From Roseovarius sp. SCSIO 43702 (GTDB taxonomy: Bacteria; Pseudomonadota; Alphaproteobacteria; Rhodobacterales; Rhodobacteraceae), in the NCBI RefSeq assembly GCF_019599045.1, contig NZ_CP080623.1:580501-644500 (forward strand): DNA of 64,000 bases, in the 5' to 3' direction. This document shows, piece by piece, positions 26,390-35,780 of this stretch. Both the position numbers and the translations under genes were made by a program. The first letter of the stretch is position 1; each line of letters begins with the position of its first letter. The notes under the pieces are model-generated. The model worked only from the letters and a program-made list of their open reading frames with translations, was not told the DNA's origin and made no database searches.

Positions 26390-27658
26390 TCATTTGTCTT
26401 GGTCGGAATGACCGGAAGATTCTTGCGTCGTCTCCTCCTCTTCCGCGAGATATTCCGCCTGGAACATGCCCGGCTGCGCGACGCCCAGAACCCCGGTCGG
26501 GACGAACTCGCCGGTGTCCTCCGGCGCGTCGCTCCGCGCGCGCCGCATCACCGCGATCCCCACCACCACGAGGCTGGTGACAGCCACCAGCGCAGGCAGG
26601 CCCCGACCCTCGAAAAGCGCGATCATGTTCGGCCCGAGGAACATTCCGAAGACCTGCCCGAACTGCATGAGGAAGGCCATGGCCCCCGAGGCTGCGACCA
26701 CCTGGCCGGGCTGCAACTGGTCGTTGGCGTGCGCCGCGAGGATCGAGTAGACCGGCAGGCTCATGGCCGCGATGACGCCGAACCCCGCAAAGACCGCAAG
26801 CGGCCTCTGGTCCAGCGCCATCCACATCGCGGCCAGCGCCGTCAGGATACAAAGCCCCATGACGACAAGCCGGCGGTCGGTGCGATCCGAGATCCAGCCC
26901 ACCGGATATTGCGACAGCCCCGCCGCTCCCATGGCGAGGACCAGCGCGCCCGAGGCCTGCTGTTCCGAGAGCCCGAGTTCGAGCGCGTAGAGCGGCAGGC
27001 CCACGAACCACGCCGAGACGCCGACGCTCATGATCACGATCCCCAACACGGCCATGGGCGACACGCGATAGAGGCGACGCACGGTCATCCGGTCGGGTGC
27101 CGAGTATTCCGGCGCGCGGTTGTTCGACAGGAGCAGCGGGACGATGGCCACCGACAGGAGGATCGAGGCCAGGCCGAAAAGCATGTTGCCGGTCGGATCG
27201 GGAAGACCCACCATCGCCGTGCCGACCGCCGGCCCGACCGTCTGGATGATGAAATAGATCGAGAGAACCTGCGCGCGGATGCGGTTCTCGCTCTTGGCGT
27301 TGAGCCAGCTTTCGGTCACGACGTAGAGCCCCGGAAAACATACGCCGGCGAGGAACCGCATGGCGCTCCAGCTCCACGGATCGTCGGTCAGCAGATGCGC
27401 GATCGCCGCGACCGACACCATCGACGCGAATGCCGAGAAGACGCGGATATGACCCACCTTCTCGATCAGGTGAGGCGCGGCGATGGTGCCGATGAGCGCG
27501 CCCAGCGGGTAGCAGGCCTGCATCAGCGAGATCGTCAGCGGGCTGAAGCCGAGCGAGGCACCCCGGATCGACAGGAGCGTGACAAGCAGCCCGTTGGCGA
27601 CCATGAGGCCCAGCATGCCGAGAAAGAGCGCCCAGTTGTCGAGTATCGCGCGTTTCAT
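26390..27658 (-). CDS. MFS transporter (YcaD-like)
   Basis: A 422-residue, 12-helix major facilitator resembling the YcaD/UMF1-like sugar-or-drug MFS group. It has GASLGFSPLTISLMQACYPLGALIGT, PHLIEKVGHIRVF in the TM2-3 loop and an acidic, Gln/Ser-rich C-terminal tail. The start at MKRAILDNW places TM1 correctly, while ten extra residues upstream look spurious. It lies 100 bp upstream of dgcN on the same strand, so D-amino-acid or peptide transport is possible but unproven. Confidence 0.82.
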   Translation of the reverse strand: MKRAILDNWALFLGMLGLMVANGLLVTLLSIRGASLGFSPLTISLMQACYPLGALIGTIAAPHLIEKVGHIRVFSAFASMVSVAAIAHLLTDDPWSWSAMRFLAGVCFPGLYVVTESWLNAKSENRIRAQVLSIYFIIQTVGPAVGTAMVGLPDPTGNMLFGLASILLSVAIVPLLLSNNRAPEYSAPDRMTVRRLYRVSPMAVLGIVIMSVGVSAWFVGLPLYALELGLSEQQASGALVLAMGAAGLSQYPVGWISDRTDRRLVVMGLCILTALAAMWMALDQRPLAVFAGFGVIAAMSLPVYSILAAHANDQLQPGQVVAASGAMAFLMQFGQVFGMFLGPNMIALFEGRGLPALVAVTSLVVVGIAVMRRARSDAPEDTGEFVPTGVLGVAQPGMFQAEYLAEEEETTQESSGHSDQDK

Positions 27659-27764
27659 GACTCGGACCCATGGCACGGTCCACGCCACGCCCGCGCTTCC
27701 GTTTGCGACAGCCTCGTCGCGTTTGGCAAAGTCGCCGGCGCGCCCCGCGCCCGGCCGATGACGC

Positions 27765-27792
27765 TTGCAGGGTGGGGATCAATTGCCTATCG
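27765..27792 (+). promoter_or_regulatory. Candidate promoter of mcl1
   Basis: TTGCAG at 27765-27770, then 16 bp, then CTATCG, about 55 bp upstream of the mcl1 ATG. It fits loosely to sigma-70 elements and lies in the divergent gap with the MFS gene. Confidence 0.4.
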
Positions 27793-27847
27793 CATGGGGC
27801 AAATCCGCGAGACCCGCCTCGCATCCCGATACGAAAGGACCATCATC

Positions 27848-28807
27848 ATGAGCTTTCGCCTGCAACCTCCCGCTCCCGCCCGTCCCAATCGCTGCCAGCT
27901 CTTCGGCCCGGCCTCGAACACGAAGCTCTTCGAGAAGATGGCGGCAAGCGCGGCCGACGTCATCAACATCGACCTCGAGGACAGCGTCGCGCCCACCGAC
28001 AAGGACGCGGCCCGCGCCAACGCCATCGAGGCGATCAACGGGCTGGACTGGGGAAACAAGACGCTCAGCGTGCGGATCAACGGGCTCGACACCGGCTGGT
28101 GGTATCGCGACGTCGTGGACCTTCTCGAACAATGTGGCGAGCGTCTCGACCAGATCATGATCCCCAAGGTTGGCTGCGCCGCCGACATCTATGCGGTGGA
28201 CGCGCTCGTCACGGCGATCGAACGCGCCAAGGGCCGCGAGAAGCGCATCGCCTTCGAGGTCATCATCGAAAGCGCGGCAGGCATCGCCCATGTCGAGGAG
28301 ATTGCCGCTGCCTCGCCCCGTCTCGAGGCGATGAGCCTCGGAGCTGCGGATTTCGCGGCGTCCATGGGCATGGCCACCACCGGGATCGGCGGCACGCAGG
28401 AGAATTATTATATGCTCCACGAAGGGCAGAGCTACTGGCCCGACCCGTGGCACTGGGCTACCGCGGCCATCGTCGCGGCCTGCCGCACGCACGGTGTCCT
28501 GCCGGTCGACGGACCTTTCGGCGACTTCTCCGACGACGACGGCTTCCGCGCCCAGGCGCGGCGCGCGGCGACGCTCGGCATGGTCGGCAAATGGGCCATC
28601 CACCCCAAGCAGATCGCGCTCGCCAACGAGGTCTTCACACCCTCGGACGAGGCCGTGACCGAAGCGCGCGAGATCCTCGCCGCCATGGAAGAGGCCAAGG
28701 CGAAGGGCGAGGGGGCCACGGTCTACAAGGGCCGCCTGGTCGACATAGCCTCGATCAAGCAGGCCGAGGGAATCGTCAAGCAGGCCGAGATGATCGCCGG
28801 CGACTGA
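27848..28807 (+). CDS. mcl1: L-malyl-CoA / beta-methylmalyl-CoA lyase
   Basis: A 319-residue CitE-superfamily lyase, the length of the Rhodobacter sphaeroides Mcl1. Motifs include NRCQLFGPASNTKLFEKMAA, INIDLEDSVAP (metal-binding acid), IMIPKVG, and MVGKWAIHPKQI. It cleaves beta-methylmalyl-CoA to glyoxylate and propionyl-CoA and condenses or cleaves malyl-CoA. It therefore serves the ethylmalonyl-CoA pathway of acetyl-CoA assimilation. The ATG follows GAAAGGACCATCATC. It is a single gene here. The pathway partners (ccr, ecm, mcd) are not in the window. Confidence 0.92.
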   Translation: MSFRLQPPAPARPNRCQLFGPASNTKLFEKMAASAADVINIDLEDSVAPTDKDAARANAIEAINGLDWGNKTLSVRINGLDTGWWYRDVVDLLEQCGERLDQIMIPKVGCAADIYAVDALVTAIERAKGREKRIAFEVIIESAAGIAHVEEIAAASPRLEAMSLGAADFAASMGMATTGIGGTQENYYMLHEGQSYWPDPWHWATAAIVAACRTHGVLPVDGPFGDFSDDDGFRAQARRAATLGMVGKWAIHPKQIALANEVFTPSDEAVTEAREILAAMEEAKAKGEGATVYKGRLVDIASIKQAEGIVKQAEMIAGD

Positions 28808-28898
28808 ACTCGGGCCGTGCGCGGTGGCGGGTCATTGCGGCCGGCCACAAGCAACCTCATATCCCTGCGAACCGCTCGTAGCTGCACAGGAGAACCGC

Positions 28899-29726
28899 GT
28901 GTCACATCGCCAATGGCTTGAGGATTTCCTCGACCGTCCGCGCGTGCGGCAGGTGATCATCGGCGTGATCCTCTTCAATGCGGCGATCCTCGGGCTCGAG
29001 ACGTCCGGCACGGTGATGGCCGAGGTCGGTCCGCTGATCCTTGCGCTCGACGCGGCCTGCCTCGCGTTCTTCACGGCCGAGATCGCGGCCAAGCTTTATG
29101 CCAAGGGCGGGCGGTTCTTCCGCGACGGGTGGAACGTGTTCGACCTCGTGATCGTCGGCATCTCCTACGCACCGGCGACCCAGGGCCTTTCGGCGCTGCG
29201 CGCGCTTCGGGTGTTGCGTGTGCTGCGCGTGATCTCGGTCGCACCACGCTTGCGGCGAGTGGTCGAAGGGTTCGTCACCGCGCTTCCCGGCATGGCGTCG
29301 GTCTTCGTGCTGATGTCGATCATCTTCTACATCGGGTCGGTGATCGCGACCAAGCTGTTCGGCGCGGCGTTCCCGGACTGGTTCGGCACGCTGGGCCGGT
29401 CGGGCTATACGCTTTTCCAGATCATGACGTTGGAATCGTGGTCCATGGGCATCGTTCGCCCGGTGATGGATGTCTATCCTTGGGCTTGGGCCTTCTTCGT
29501 GCCGTTCATCCTCGTCACCACCTTCGCGGTAGTGAACCTCCTGGTCGGCCTCATCGTCAATTCGATGCAGGCTGCCCATGGCGAGGAGGACGCGGCCAAC
29601 ACCGACGCCTATCGCGACGAGGTCCTGATGCGGCTGGCCGCCATGGAAGCGAAGTTCGACGCGGTCATGGCCGCGCGCGGTGGCGCGGGCGACAAGGTCA
29701 ATCGACCACCCTCAGCGTCAGATTGA
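28899..29726 (+). CDS. Voltage-gated sodium channel, NavAb/NaChBac type
   Basis: A 275-residue single-domain six-helix channel. The S4 sensor has repeated arginines at three-residue spacing (LRALRVLRVLRVISVAPRLRR). The selectivity filter TLESWSM (residues 177-183) is identical to the NavAb filter. S6 (ILVTTFAVVNLLVGLIVNSM) and a C-terminal coiled coil (VLMRLAAMEAKFDAVMAA) complete the tetrameric channel. In alkaliphilic and marine bacteria these channels admit Na+ for pH homeostasis, motility and chemotaxis. I chose the GTG at 28899 because CAGGAGA precedes it. The last 29 bases overlap alkB on the other strand. Confidence 0.93.
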   Translation: MSHRQWLEDFLDRPRVRQVIIGVILFNAAILGLETSGTVMAEVGPLILALDAACLAFFTAEIAAKLYAKGGRFFRDGWNVFDLVIVGISYAPATQGLSALRALRVLRVLRVISVAPRLRRVVEGFVTALPGMASVFVLMSIIFYIGSVIATKLFGAAFPDWFGTLGRSGYTLFQIMTLESWSMGIVRPVMDVYPWAWAFFVPFILVTTFAVVNLLVGLIVNSMQAAHGEEDAANTDAYRDEVLMRLAAMEAKFDAVMAARGGAGDKVNRPPSASD

Positions 29727-30312
29727 TCCGTCCGCCCTGCGGCAGAAGAGTCGAGGTTCCGAACTTGATCCGGTCGATGCCGTGATAGGCGAGCCGCGCA
29801 TCGCCACCCATCACCACCACATCCCCCGATCGCAGCCAGATCGACCGGGTGGGATCGCGTCGGTCCTTGCCGCCCACGCGGAAGAGCGCCTCGTCACCCA
29901 GCGAGATCGACAGGACGGGCCAATCGAAATCGGCCTCGTCCCGGTCCTGGTGGAGCCCCATCCGCGCCCCCTCGCCATAATAGTTCACGAGGCAGCAGTC
30001 GGGCAGGCGCGCCGCGCCCACGAGGTCGCACCAGACCGCCAGCACGCCTTCGGGTATCGGGGGCCAGGCTGTGCCCTCGGGATGGGTATCTATGTATCTG
30101 TAGCCGCGCGCATCCGTGAACCAGCCATAGCGCCCCGCCGAGGTCATCCGCACCGACATCGCCTTGCCGAACCGGGTCCGCGGCGCGAAGAACGGCGCGC
30201 GCCGGGCCACCTCGCGCAGGTCATCGACAAGAGCGGCCTGCGCGGGCCCGTCGAGGTAGCCCTCGAAGATCTCGAACCCGGCAAGGGTGGTTGTCGGTGC
30301 GGGACGGGACAT
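29698..30312 (-). CDS. alkB: AlkB-type Fe(II)/2-oxoglutarate DNA demethylase
   Basis: A 204-residue dioxygenase that removes methyl adducts from DNA bases. The iron ligands are His121 and Asp123 (GLHQDRDE) with His177 (AYHGIDR). Arg195 and Arg201 in RINLTLR bind 2-oxoglutarate. VNYYGEGARMG and TSAGRYGW are also family features. Its last codons overlap the sodium-channel gene tail-to-tail by 29 bp. No ada or other alkylation-repair gene is adjacent. Confidence 0.95.
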   Translation of the reverse strand: MSRPAPTTTLAGFEIFEGYLDGPAQAALVDDLREVARRAPFFAPRTRFGKAMSVRMTSAGRYGWFTDARGYRYIDTHPEGTAWPPIPEGVLAVWCDLVGAARLPDCCLVNYYGEGARMGLHQDRDEADFDWPVLSISLGDEALFRVGGKDRRDPTRSIWLRSGDVVVMGGDARLAYHGIDRIKFGTSTLLPQGGRINLTLRVVD

Positions 30313-30381
30313 GGTTTCCTTCGCGTCGGTTCAGGTGCAGACTGTAGCCGGGGCGCGTGAATTGGAAAGGGGGAAGCGGAC

Positions 30382-30753
30382 ATGATCCGATATGACGGCA
30401 GCGTGCCGGAGACCGAGCTCGAGCACTGGCCTTTCGACAACCCGGCCAGCGCCTATCGCATCCTCGAGGGGGCGCCGCGCGCCTCGGGCCGTCTTGATGC
30501 CGGGGGCGCGGGCCGCCCCACGCGCACGGGCATCTGGCGCTGCACGCCCGGTGTTTTCGAGTGCACCGAGCAGGGTGACGAACTCATGACGGTGCTGGAG
30601 GGGCGCGGACGGCTTTTCGATCACGGCACCGGCGACACCCATGACCTCTCTCCCGGCGACACGCTTTTCCTGCGCGACCAAAGCCGCGTGACCTGGCACA
30701 TCGAGGAAACGCTGACCAAGGTCTTCTTCGCGCACAAGCCCGGGGGATACTGA
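30382..30753 (+). CDS. Cupin-domain protein (cupin_3/DUF861 type)
   Basis: A 123-residue single-cupin protein. Motif 1 is GVFECTEQGDELMTVLEGRG and motif 2 is LSPGDTLFLRDQSRVTWHIEE, followed by LTKVFFAHKPGGY. This layout is the cupin_3 group, related to (S)-ureidoglycine aminohydrolase but shorter. The motif 1 histidines are largely missing, so metal-dependent chemistry is uncertain. It is divergent from alkB, with 69 bp between starts. Confidence 0.82.
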   Translation: MIRYDGSVPETELEHWPFDNPASAYRILEGAPRASGRLDAGGAGRPTRTGIWRCTPGVFECTEQGDELMTVLEGRGRLFDHGTGDTHDLSPGDTLFLRDQSRVTWHIEETLTKVFFAHKPGGY

Positions 30754-30814
30754 TGCCCTCCTGCCCGGGGTCGCGGAAATCGTGACAAATTTGAACGAAG
30801 GCCCCGCACCTCGC

Positions 30815-30845
30815 GGTTGCAGGGGTCGAAACCCCTCCCTATATA
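30815..30845 (+). promoter_or_regulatory. Heat-shock (RpoH-type) promoter of dnaK
   Basis: GGTTGC at 30815-30820 and CCTATATA at 30838-30845, with 18 bp between GTTG and the -10, resemble the alphaproteobacterial RpoH consensus (CTTG, then CYTATNT). The -10 ends 113 bp upstream of the dnaK ATG. The spacer holds a small inverted repeat, GGGGT/ACCCC. No CIRCE element is visible. Confidence 0.6.
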
Positions 30846-30958
30846 CGCTGCGAAGCGCCGCACGCGGTCCTCGCGTCGGCATGACATCCACGGTGTCCGG
30901 ATGCCGTAACGGGTCAGGACTCCGACCAATCGCCTAAGACAGAAGGGATCGAAAAATC

Positions 30959-32884
30959 ATGTCGAAAGTTATCGGTATCGACCTCGGAACCACGAACTCC
31001 TGCGTCGCCATCATGGACGGTAGCCAGGCCCGCGTGATCGAGAACTCGGAAGGCACGCGCACGACGCCCTCGATCGTGGCCTTCACGGATGACGAGCGCC
31101 TCGTCGGCCAGCCGGCCAAGCGCCAGGCCGTCACCAACCCCGAGAACACCATTTTCGGCGTCAAGCGCCTGATCGGCCGTCGCGCGGATGACGCCGATCT
31201 CGCCAAGGACAAGAAGAACATGCCGTTCAACGTCATCGACGGCGGCAACGGCGACGCATGGGTCGAGGCCAAGGGCGAGAAATACAGCCCCAGCCAGATC
31301 AGCGCGTTCATCCTCGGCAAGATGAAGGAAACCGCAGAAAGCTATCTTGGCGAAGAGGTCAAGCAGGCCGTCATCACCGTGCCCGCCTATTTCAACGACG
31401 CCCAGCGGCAGGCCACCAAGGATGCCGGCAAGATCGCCGGTCTCGAAGTGCTGCGCATCATCAACGAACCGACGGCAGCCGCGCTTGCCTACGGTCTCGA
31501 CAAGGAAGAGACGCAGACCATCGCCGTCTATGACCTTGGCGGCGGCACGTTCGACGTGACCATCCTCGAGATCGACGAGGGCCTTTTCGAGGTCAAGTCC
31601 ACCAACGGTGATACGTTCCTTGGCGGTGAAGACTTCGACATGCGCATCGTCAACTACCTCGCCGAGGAGTTCAAGAAAGAGCATGGCGTCGACCTGACCA
31701 AGGACAAGATGGCGTTGCAGCGTCTCAAGGAAGCCGCCGAGAAGGCCAAGATCGAGCTCTCCTCGTCCAGCCAGACCGAGATCAACCAGCCGTTCATCTC
31801 GATGGGCAAGGACGGCACGCCGCTGCACATGGTCATGAAGCTGACGCGCGCCAAGCTCGAAAGCCTGGTGGGCGATCTCATCAAGCAGTCGATCAAGCCG
31901 TGCAAGGACGCGCTCAAGGATGCGGGCCTTTCGGCCAGCGATATCGACGAGGTCGTCCTCGTGGGTGGCATGACGCGCATGCCCAAGGTCATCGAGGAAG
32001 TCACCAAGTTCTTCGGGAAAGAGCCGCACAAGGGCGTGAACCCCGACGAGGTGGTCGCGATGGGCGCCGCAATTCAGGCTGGCGTGCTGCAAGGTGACGT
32101 GAAGGACGTCGTCCTTCTGGACGTGACGCCGCTGTCGCTCGGGATCGAAACGCTGGGTGGCGTGTTCACGCGGCTCATCGACCGCAACACCACCATCCCG
32201 ACGAACAAGAGCCAGGTCTTCTCGACCGCCGAGGACAACCAGAGCGCGGTCACGATCCGCGTGTTCCAGGGCGAGCGCGAGATGGCAGCCGACAACAAGA
32301 TGCTCGGTCAGTTCAACCTCGAGGACATTCCGCCGGCACCGCGCGGCATGCCCCAGATCGAGGTGACGTTCGACATCGACGCCAACGGCATCGTCTCGGT
32401 TTCGGCCAAGGACAAGGGCACCGGCAAGGAGCAGAAGATCACGATCCAGGCTTCCGGCGGTCTCTCCGAGGAAGACATCGAGAAGATGGTCAAGGACGCC
32501 GAGGAGAATGCCGAGGCCGACAAGGAGCGTCGCAGTCTCGTCGAGGCGCGCAACCAGGCCGAAAGCCTCATCAACTCGACCGAGAAATCGCTCGAGGAGC
32601 ATGGCGACAAGGTCGATCCGACGACCGTCGAGGCGATCGAACTGGCCGTTGCCGCGCTCAAGGACGACCTCGAGAAGGACGATACCACTGCCGACAAGAT
32701 CAAGTCCGGCATCCAGAACGTGACCGAAGCGGCCATGAAGCTGGGCGAAGCGATCTACAAGGCAAGCCAGGAAGAGGCCTCGGACGAACCGCAAGCGGCT
32801 GACGAAGCCGGCGGTCCCTCGGATGACGACGACATCGTCGATGCCGATTTCGAGGATCTCGACGGTGGCGAGAAGCGCGGCTGA
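30959..32884 (+). CDS. dnaK: Molecular chaperone DnaK (Hsp70)
   Basis: A 641-residue Hsp70, the normal length. The ATPase domain begins [19 protein letters not shown] and includes [26 protein letters not shown] and [13 protein letters not shown]. The substrate domain carries [16 protein letters not shown], and the acidic tail ends [20 protein letters not shown]. With DnaJ and GrpE it folds and rescues cytosolic proteins and modulates RpoH. An AGAAGGGA ribosome site precedes the ATG. dnaJ follows after 74 bp. Confidence 0.99.
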   Translation: MSKVIGIDLGTTNSCVAIMDGSQARVIENSEGTRTTPSIVAFTDDERLVGQPAKRQAVTNPENTIFGVKRLIGRRADDADLAKDKKNMPFNVIDGGNGDAWVEAKGEKYSPSQISAFILGKMKETAESYLGEEVKQAVITVPAYFNDAQRQATKDAGKIAGLEVLRIINEPTAAALAYGLDKEETQTIAVYDLGGGTFDVTILEIDEGLFEVKSTNGDTFLGGEDFDMRIVNYLAEEFKKEHGVDLTKDKMALQRLKEAAEKAKIELSSSSQTEINQPFISMGKDGTPLHMVMKLTRAKLESLVGDLIKQSIKPCKDALKDAGLSASDIDEVVLVGGMTRMPKVIEEVTKFFGKEPHKGVNPDEVVAMGAAIQAGVLQGDVKDVVLLDVTPLSLGIETLGGVFTRLIDRNTTIPTNKSQVFSTAEDNQSAVTIRVFQGEREMAADNKMLGQFNLEDIPPAPRGMPQIEVTFDIDANGIVSVSAKDKGTGKEQKITIQASGGLSEEDIEKMVKDAEENAEADKERRSLVEARNQAESLINSTEKSLEEHGDKVDPTTVEAIELAVAALKDDLEKDDTTADKIKSGIQNVTEAAMKLGEAIYKASQEEASDEPQAADEAGGPSDDDDIVDADFEDLDGGEKRG

Positions 32885-32905
32885 GATTGAATCAGTGACG
32901 ATCGC

Positions 32906-32930
32906 GGGGCCGGCCCATGTGACCGGCCCC
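32906..32930 (+). other. Hairpin between dnaK and dnaJ
   Basis: Arms GGGGCCGG and CCGGCCCC around a 9-nt loop lie 21 bp after the dnaK stop. No T tract follows. It could lower dnaJ expression relative to dnaK by partial termination or protect the dnaK mRNA 3' end. Confidence 0.6.
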
Positions 32931-32958
32931 CGGTTCGTCTGATGAAAGGACTGCGCTA

Positions 32959-34122
32959 ATGGCCAAACGTGACTATTACGAAGTGCTGGGCGTGGCCCGC
33001 GGCGCGTCTGCGGAAGAGATCAAGAAAGCCTACCGCAAGAAGGCCAAGGAGCTTCACCCCGATCGCAACAAGGACAACCCCGACTCCGAAAAGCAGTTCA
33101 AGGAGGCGGGCGAAGCCTATGACGTCCTGAAGGACCCCGACAAGAAAGCAGCCTATGACCGTTTCGGTCATGCCGCGTTCGAAGGCGGCATGGGCGGTGG
33201 CGGCGGACCGCGTGGGCCACGTCCCGGTGGCGCGGGGCAAGGCGATTTCGCATCCGCCTTCTCGGACGTGTTCGACGATCTTTTCGGCGATTTCATGGGC
33301 GGCCGCGGCGGCGCCGCGGGCGGACGCCAGCGCGCATCGCGTGGTGCCGACCTGCGCTACAACCTGCGCGTCACGCTGGAGGAAGCGTATTCGGGCCTTC
33401 AGAAAAGCATCACGGTCCCCACGTCTGTGCAATGCGGCTCGTGCAACGGCTCGGGTGCCGAAGGCGGCTCCGAGCCCACCACCTGTCCTACCTGTTCGGG
33501 CATGGGCAAGGTGCGCGCGCAACAAGGGTTCTTCACGGTCGAACGCACATGTCCCACATGCGGTGGCATGGGCCAGACGATCAAGAACCCGTGCAAGAAC
33601 TGCGGCGGCGCGGGCCGGGTCGAAAAGGATCGCGCGCTCAGCGTGAACATCCCCGCAGGCGTCGAAACCGGCACGCGCATTCGCCTCTCCGGCGAGGGCG
33701 AGGCGGGCTTGCGCGGCGGACCCCCGGGGGACCTCTACATCTTCATCGAGGTGGCGAAGCACCCGCTCTTCGAGCGGGACGAGATGAACCTCTTCTGTCA
33801 CGTGCCCGTCTCGATGACCACCGCCGCACTCGGCGGCGATATCGAGGTGCCGACGATCGACGGCGGCCGCGCGCGGGTCAAGATCCCGGCAGGAAGCCAG
33901 GCGGGGCGCCAGATGCGCCTGCGTGGCAAGGGGATGCCGGCCTTGCGCGGAAGCGGTCATGGCGACATGTTCATCGAGCTTGCCGTGGAAACGCCCGTCA
34001 ACCTCACCAGCCGGCAGAAGGAGCTTCTGCGAGAGTTCGACAGCCTTTCGGAGGACAACAACCCCGAAAGCAAGAGCTTCTTCTCGTCGGTCAAGAAATT
34101 CTGGGACAGCATGAAAAGCTGA
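32959..34122 (+). CDS. dnaJ: Co-chaperone DnaJ (Hsp40)
   Basis: A 387-residue type I Hsp40. The J domain is at residues 1-70 with the HPD motif in [11 protein letters not shown] Gly-rich linker follows, then four zinc-binding CxxCxG repeats ([32 protein letters not shown]), and the C-terminal substrate domains. It stimulates DnaK ATPase and delivers substrates. It is downstream of dnaK in the usual operon, and a clear terminator follows. Confidence 0.98.
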   Translation: MAKRDYYEVLGVARGASAEEIKKAYRKKAKELHPDRNKDNPDSEKQFKEAGEAYDVLKDPDKKAAYDRFGHAAFEGGMGGGGGPRGPRPGGAGQGDFASAFSDVFDDLFGDFMGGRGGAAGGRQRASRGADLRYNLRVTLEEAYSGLQKSITVPTSVQCGSCNGSGAEGGSEPTTCPTCSGMGKVRAQQGFFTVERTCPTCGGMGQTIKNPCKNCGGAGRVEKDRALSVNIPAGVETGTRIRLSGEGEAGLRGGPPGDLYIFIEVAKHPLFERDEMNLFCHVPVSMTTAALGGDIEVPTIDGGRARVKIPAGSQAGRQMRLRGKGMPALRGSGHGDMFIELAVETPVNLTSRQKELLREFDSLSEDNNPESKSFFSSVKKFWDSMKS

Positions 34123-34146
34123 TTGCAGAGACGGGTTCGGATCTGC

Positions 34147-34182
34147 ACCGGGCCGCATCCTCACGATGCGGTCCGGTTTTTC
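34147..34182 (+). terminator. Rho-independent terminator of dnaK-dnaJ
   Basis: A 13-bp stem with one internal mismatch (ACCGGGCCGCATC/GATGCGGTCCGGT) is followed directly by a run of five T. It begins 24 bp after the dnaJ stop and ends just before the convergent gene's stop. Confidence 0.9.
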
Positions 34183-34186
34183 CTGC

Positions 34187-34804
34187 TCACCGAAAATCCC
34201 TCAGGATCCGTTCGAGGCGCCTCCGCGCCCGGCGCGACCGGAGCTGCGTCGTTGAGACGCTTTCGACCTCCACCTCGCGATCCGGACCGTCCCCTCGCAG
34301 AACGAACCGGCGTTCCGCGCCGACCGAAAGATCTTCGGCACCGTAGGCCGCCACGACGATGATGCGAAACGCTTCGAAACGGGTCTCGACATCCGTGTCG
34401 GGCTCCCCCGCCATGCGTGCCGAGCGGGCCATCAGGTCGGCGAAACTGCCCACATCCATGTAATCGCCTGACATCATCGGCCCCTGGCTCGTGGTCTCGC
34501 GCGGATTGTGGGCTTCGCCCGCTTCACTCTCGTCCAGGTCGGTGATCGGGGCCGTGACCGGGTCTCCATCCCCCTCGAGCACGCCGATGATGCTGATGAT
34601 GTAGAGCGGCTCGGCCCCCATATTCGAGATCAGGCAGCGACTTTGCGTCGTGTGCCCGGCGCCCCGGTTGATAAGGATATGCGTGCGTCTCTGCCGTTTG
34701 AAACCCGCGTAGAGAATATGGAAATACGCGATCCAGACGAACATCGTCACGAGGCTGACGAGCACGCTCAGGGCGTCGCTGTTCTCGTTGATCCATTGCC
34801 ACAT
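34187..34804 (-). CDS. Membrane-anchored protein of unknown function
   Basis: A 205-residue protein I do not recognise. A single transmembrane helix (SVLVSLVTMFVWIAYFHILYAGF, about residues 13-35) is followed by a basic stretch. A soluble domain then has beta-like segments (RTHILINRGAG, RCLISNMGAEPLYIISIIGVLEG) and a long acidic region. The C-terminus is very arginine-rich (RSRRARRRLERILRDF). The ATG at 34804 has AGAGGAAA upstream. It is divergent from mipZ and convergent with dnaJ. The arrangement suggests a cytoplasmic domain tethered to the inner membrane. Confidence 0.75.
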   Translation of the reverse strand: MWQWINENSDALSVLVSLVTMFVWIAYFHILYAGFKRQRRTHILINRGAGHTTQSRCLISNMGAEPLYIISIIGVLEGDGDPVTAPITDLDESEAGEAHNPRETTSQGPMMSGDYMDVGSFADLMARSARMAGEPDTDVETRFEAFRIIVVAAYGAEDLSVGAERRFVLRGDGPDREVEVESVSTTQLRSRRARRRLERILRDFR

Positions 34805-34966
34805 GCGTCGGGTTTCCTCTTGTCGCGGACTTCGCAACCGCACTGGTTTTGCAACCGTGCCACAACGCGCAAGTTCCGCGCCGCACCCTTCCCTTGTCCG
34901 CGACGGCGGGATAGAACACGGGTCAATCGTCCCGGTTCGAGGGCGAGGGGCAAGGGAACGCGGGAC

Positions 34967-35776
34967 ATGGCGCATATCATCGTCGTCGGGAACGAAAAGG
35001 GCGGCGCGGGCAAATCGACCGTTTCCATGCATGTGGCGACGGCACTGGCGCGAATGGGCCACCTGGTCAGCGCGCTGGACCTCGATCTGCGGCAGAAGAC
35101 CTTCGGACGCTATGCCGCCAACCGGGCGGCGTTTCTACGCAAGGCCGAACTGGATCTTCCCTCGCCCCGTTATCACGACCTTCCCGAAGTCGATGCTGCA
35201 AGCCTCGGCCCCGGCGAGAACGTCTATGATCGTCGCCTTTCCGAGGCGGTTGCCACGCTCGAACCCGACAGCGATTTCATCGTGATCGACTGCCCCGGCT
35301 CGCACACCCGTCTGAGCCAGGTGGCCCATAGCCTCGCCGACACGCTCATCACGCCGCTGAACGACAGCTTCGTTGATTTCGACCTTCTCGCGCACGTTGA
35401 TGCCGACGGAAACAGGATCCTCGGCCCATCGGTCTATTCCGAGATGGTCTGGAACGCCCGGCAATTGCGGGCGCAGGCCGGGCTGCCGCCGATCGACTGG
35501 ATCGTCCTGCGCAACCGGATGGGCGCGCAGCAGATGGTCAACAAGGAAAAGATGGGCCGCGCGCTCGAGAACCTCGCCAAGCGTATCGGCTTCCGCACCG
35601 CGCCCGGATTCAATGAGCGCGTGATCTTTCGCGAGCTTTTCCCGCGCGGTCTCACGCTTCTCGATCTCAAGGACGTGGGCGTGAAACAGCTCAACATCTC
35701 GAACGTGGCGGCCCGGCAGGAGCTGCGCGACCTCATCAAGGCCCTGAGACTTCCCGGTGTCGAGGTGACGTTCTGA
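34967..35776 (+). CDS. mipZ: Division-plane positioning ATPase MipZ
   Basis: A 269-residue ParA/MinD-type P-loop ATPase. The deviant Walker A motif is NEKGGAGKST (residues 9-18). Walker A' is SALDLDLRQKTFGRY, and the switch II region is FIVIDCPGSHTRLS. The DLDLRQKT stretch and LNDSFVDFDLL are characteristic of MipZ rather than ParA. In alphaproteobacteria MipZ dimers form a gradient from ParB at the poles and inhibit FtsZ, placing the division site at mid-cell. It is near dnaKJ, as in relatives. Confidence 0.92.
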   Translation: MAHIIVVGNEKGGAGKSTVSMHVATALARMGHLVSALDLDLRQKTFGRYAANRAAFLRKAELDLPSPRYHDLPEVDAASLGPGENVYDRRLSEAVATLEPDSDFIVIDCPGSHTRLSQVAHSLADTLITPLNDSFVDFDLLAHVDADGNRILGPSVYSEMVWNARQLRAQAGLPPIDWIVLRNRMGAQQMVNKEKMGRALENLAKRIGFRTAPGFNERVIFRELFPRGLTLLDLKDVGVKQLNISNVAARQELRDLIKALRLPGVEVTF

Positions 35777-35780
35777 CCGG

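Noticed and set aside
30914..32794. A 626-codon open frame on the minus strand across dnaK
   Set aside because: It is fully antisense to dnaK, one of the most conserved genes known, with no independent support.
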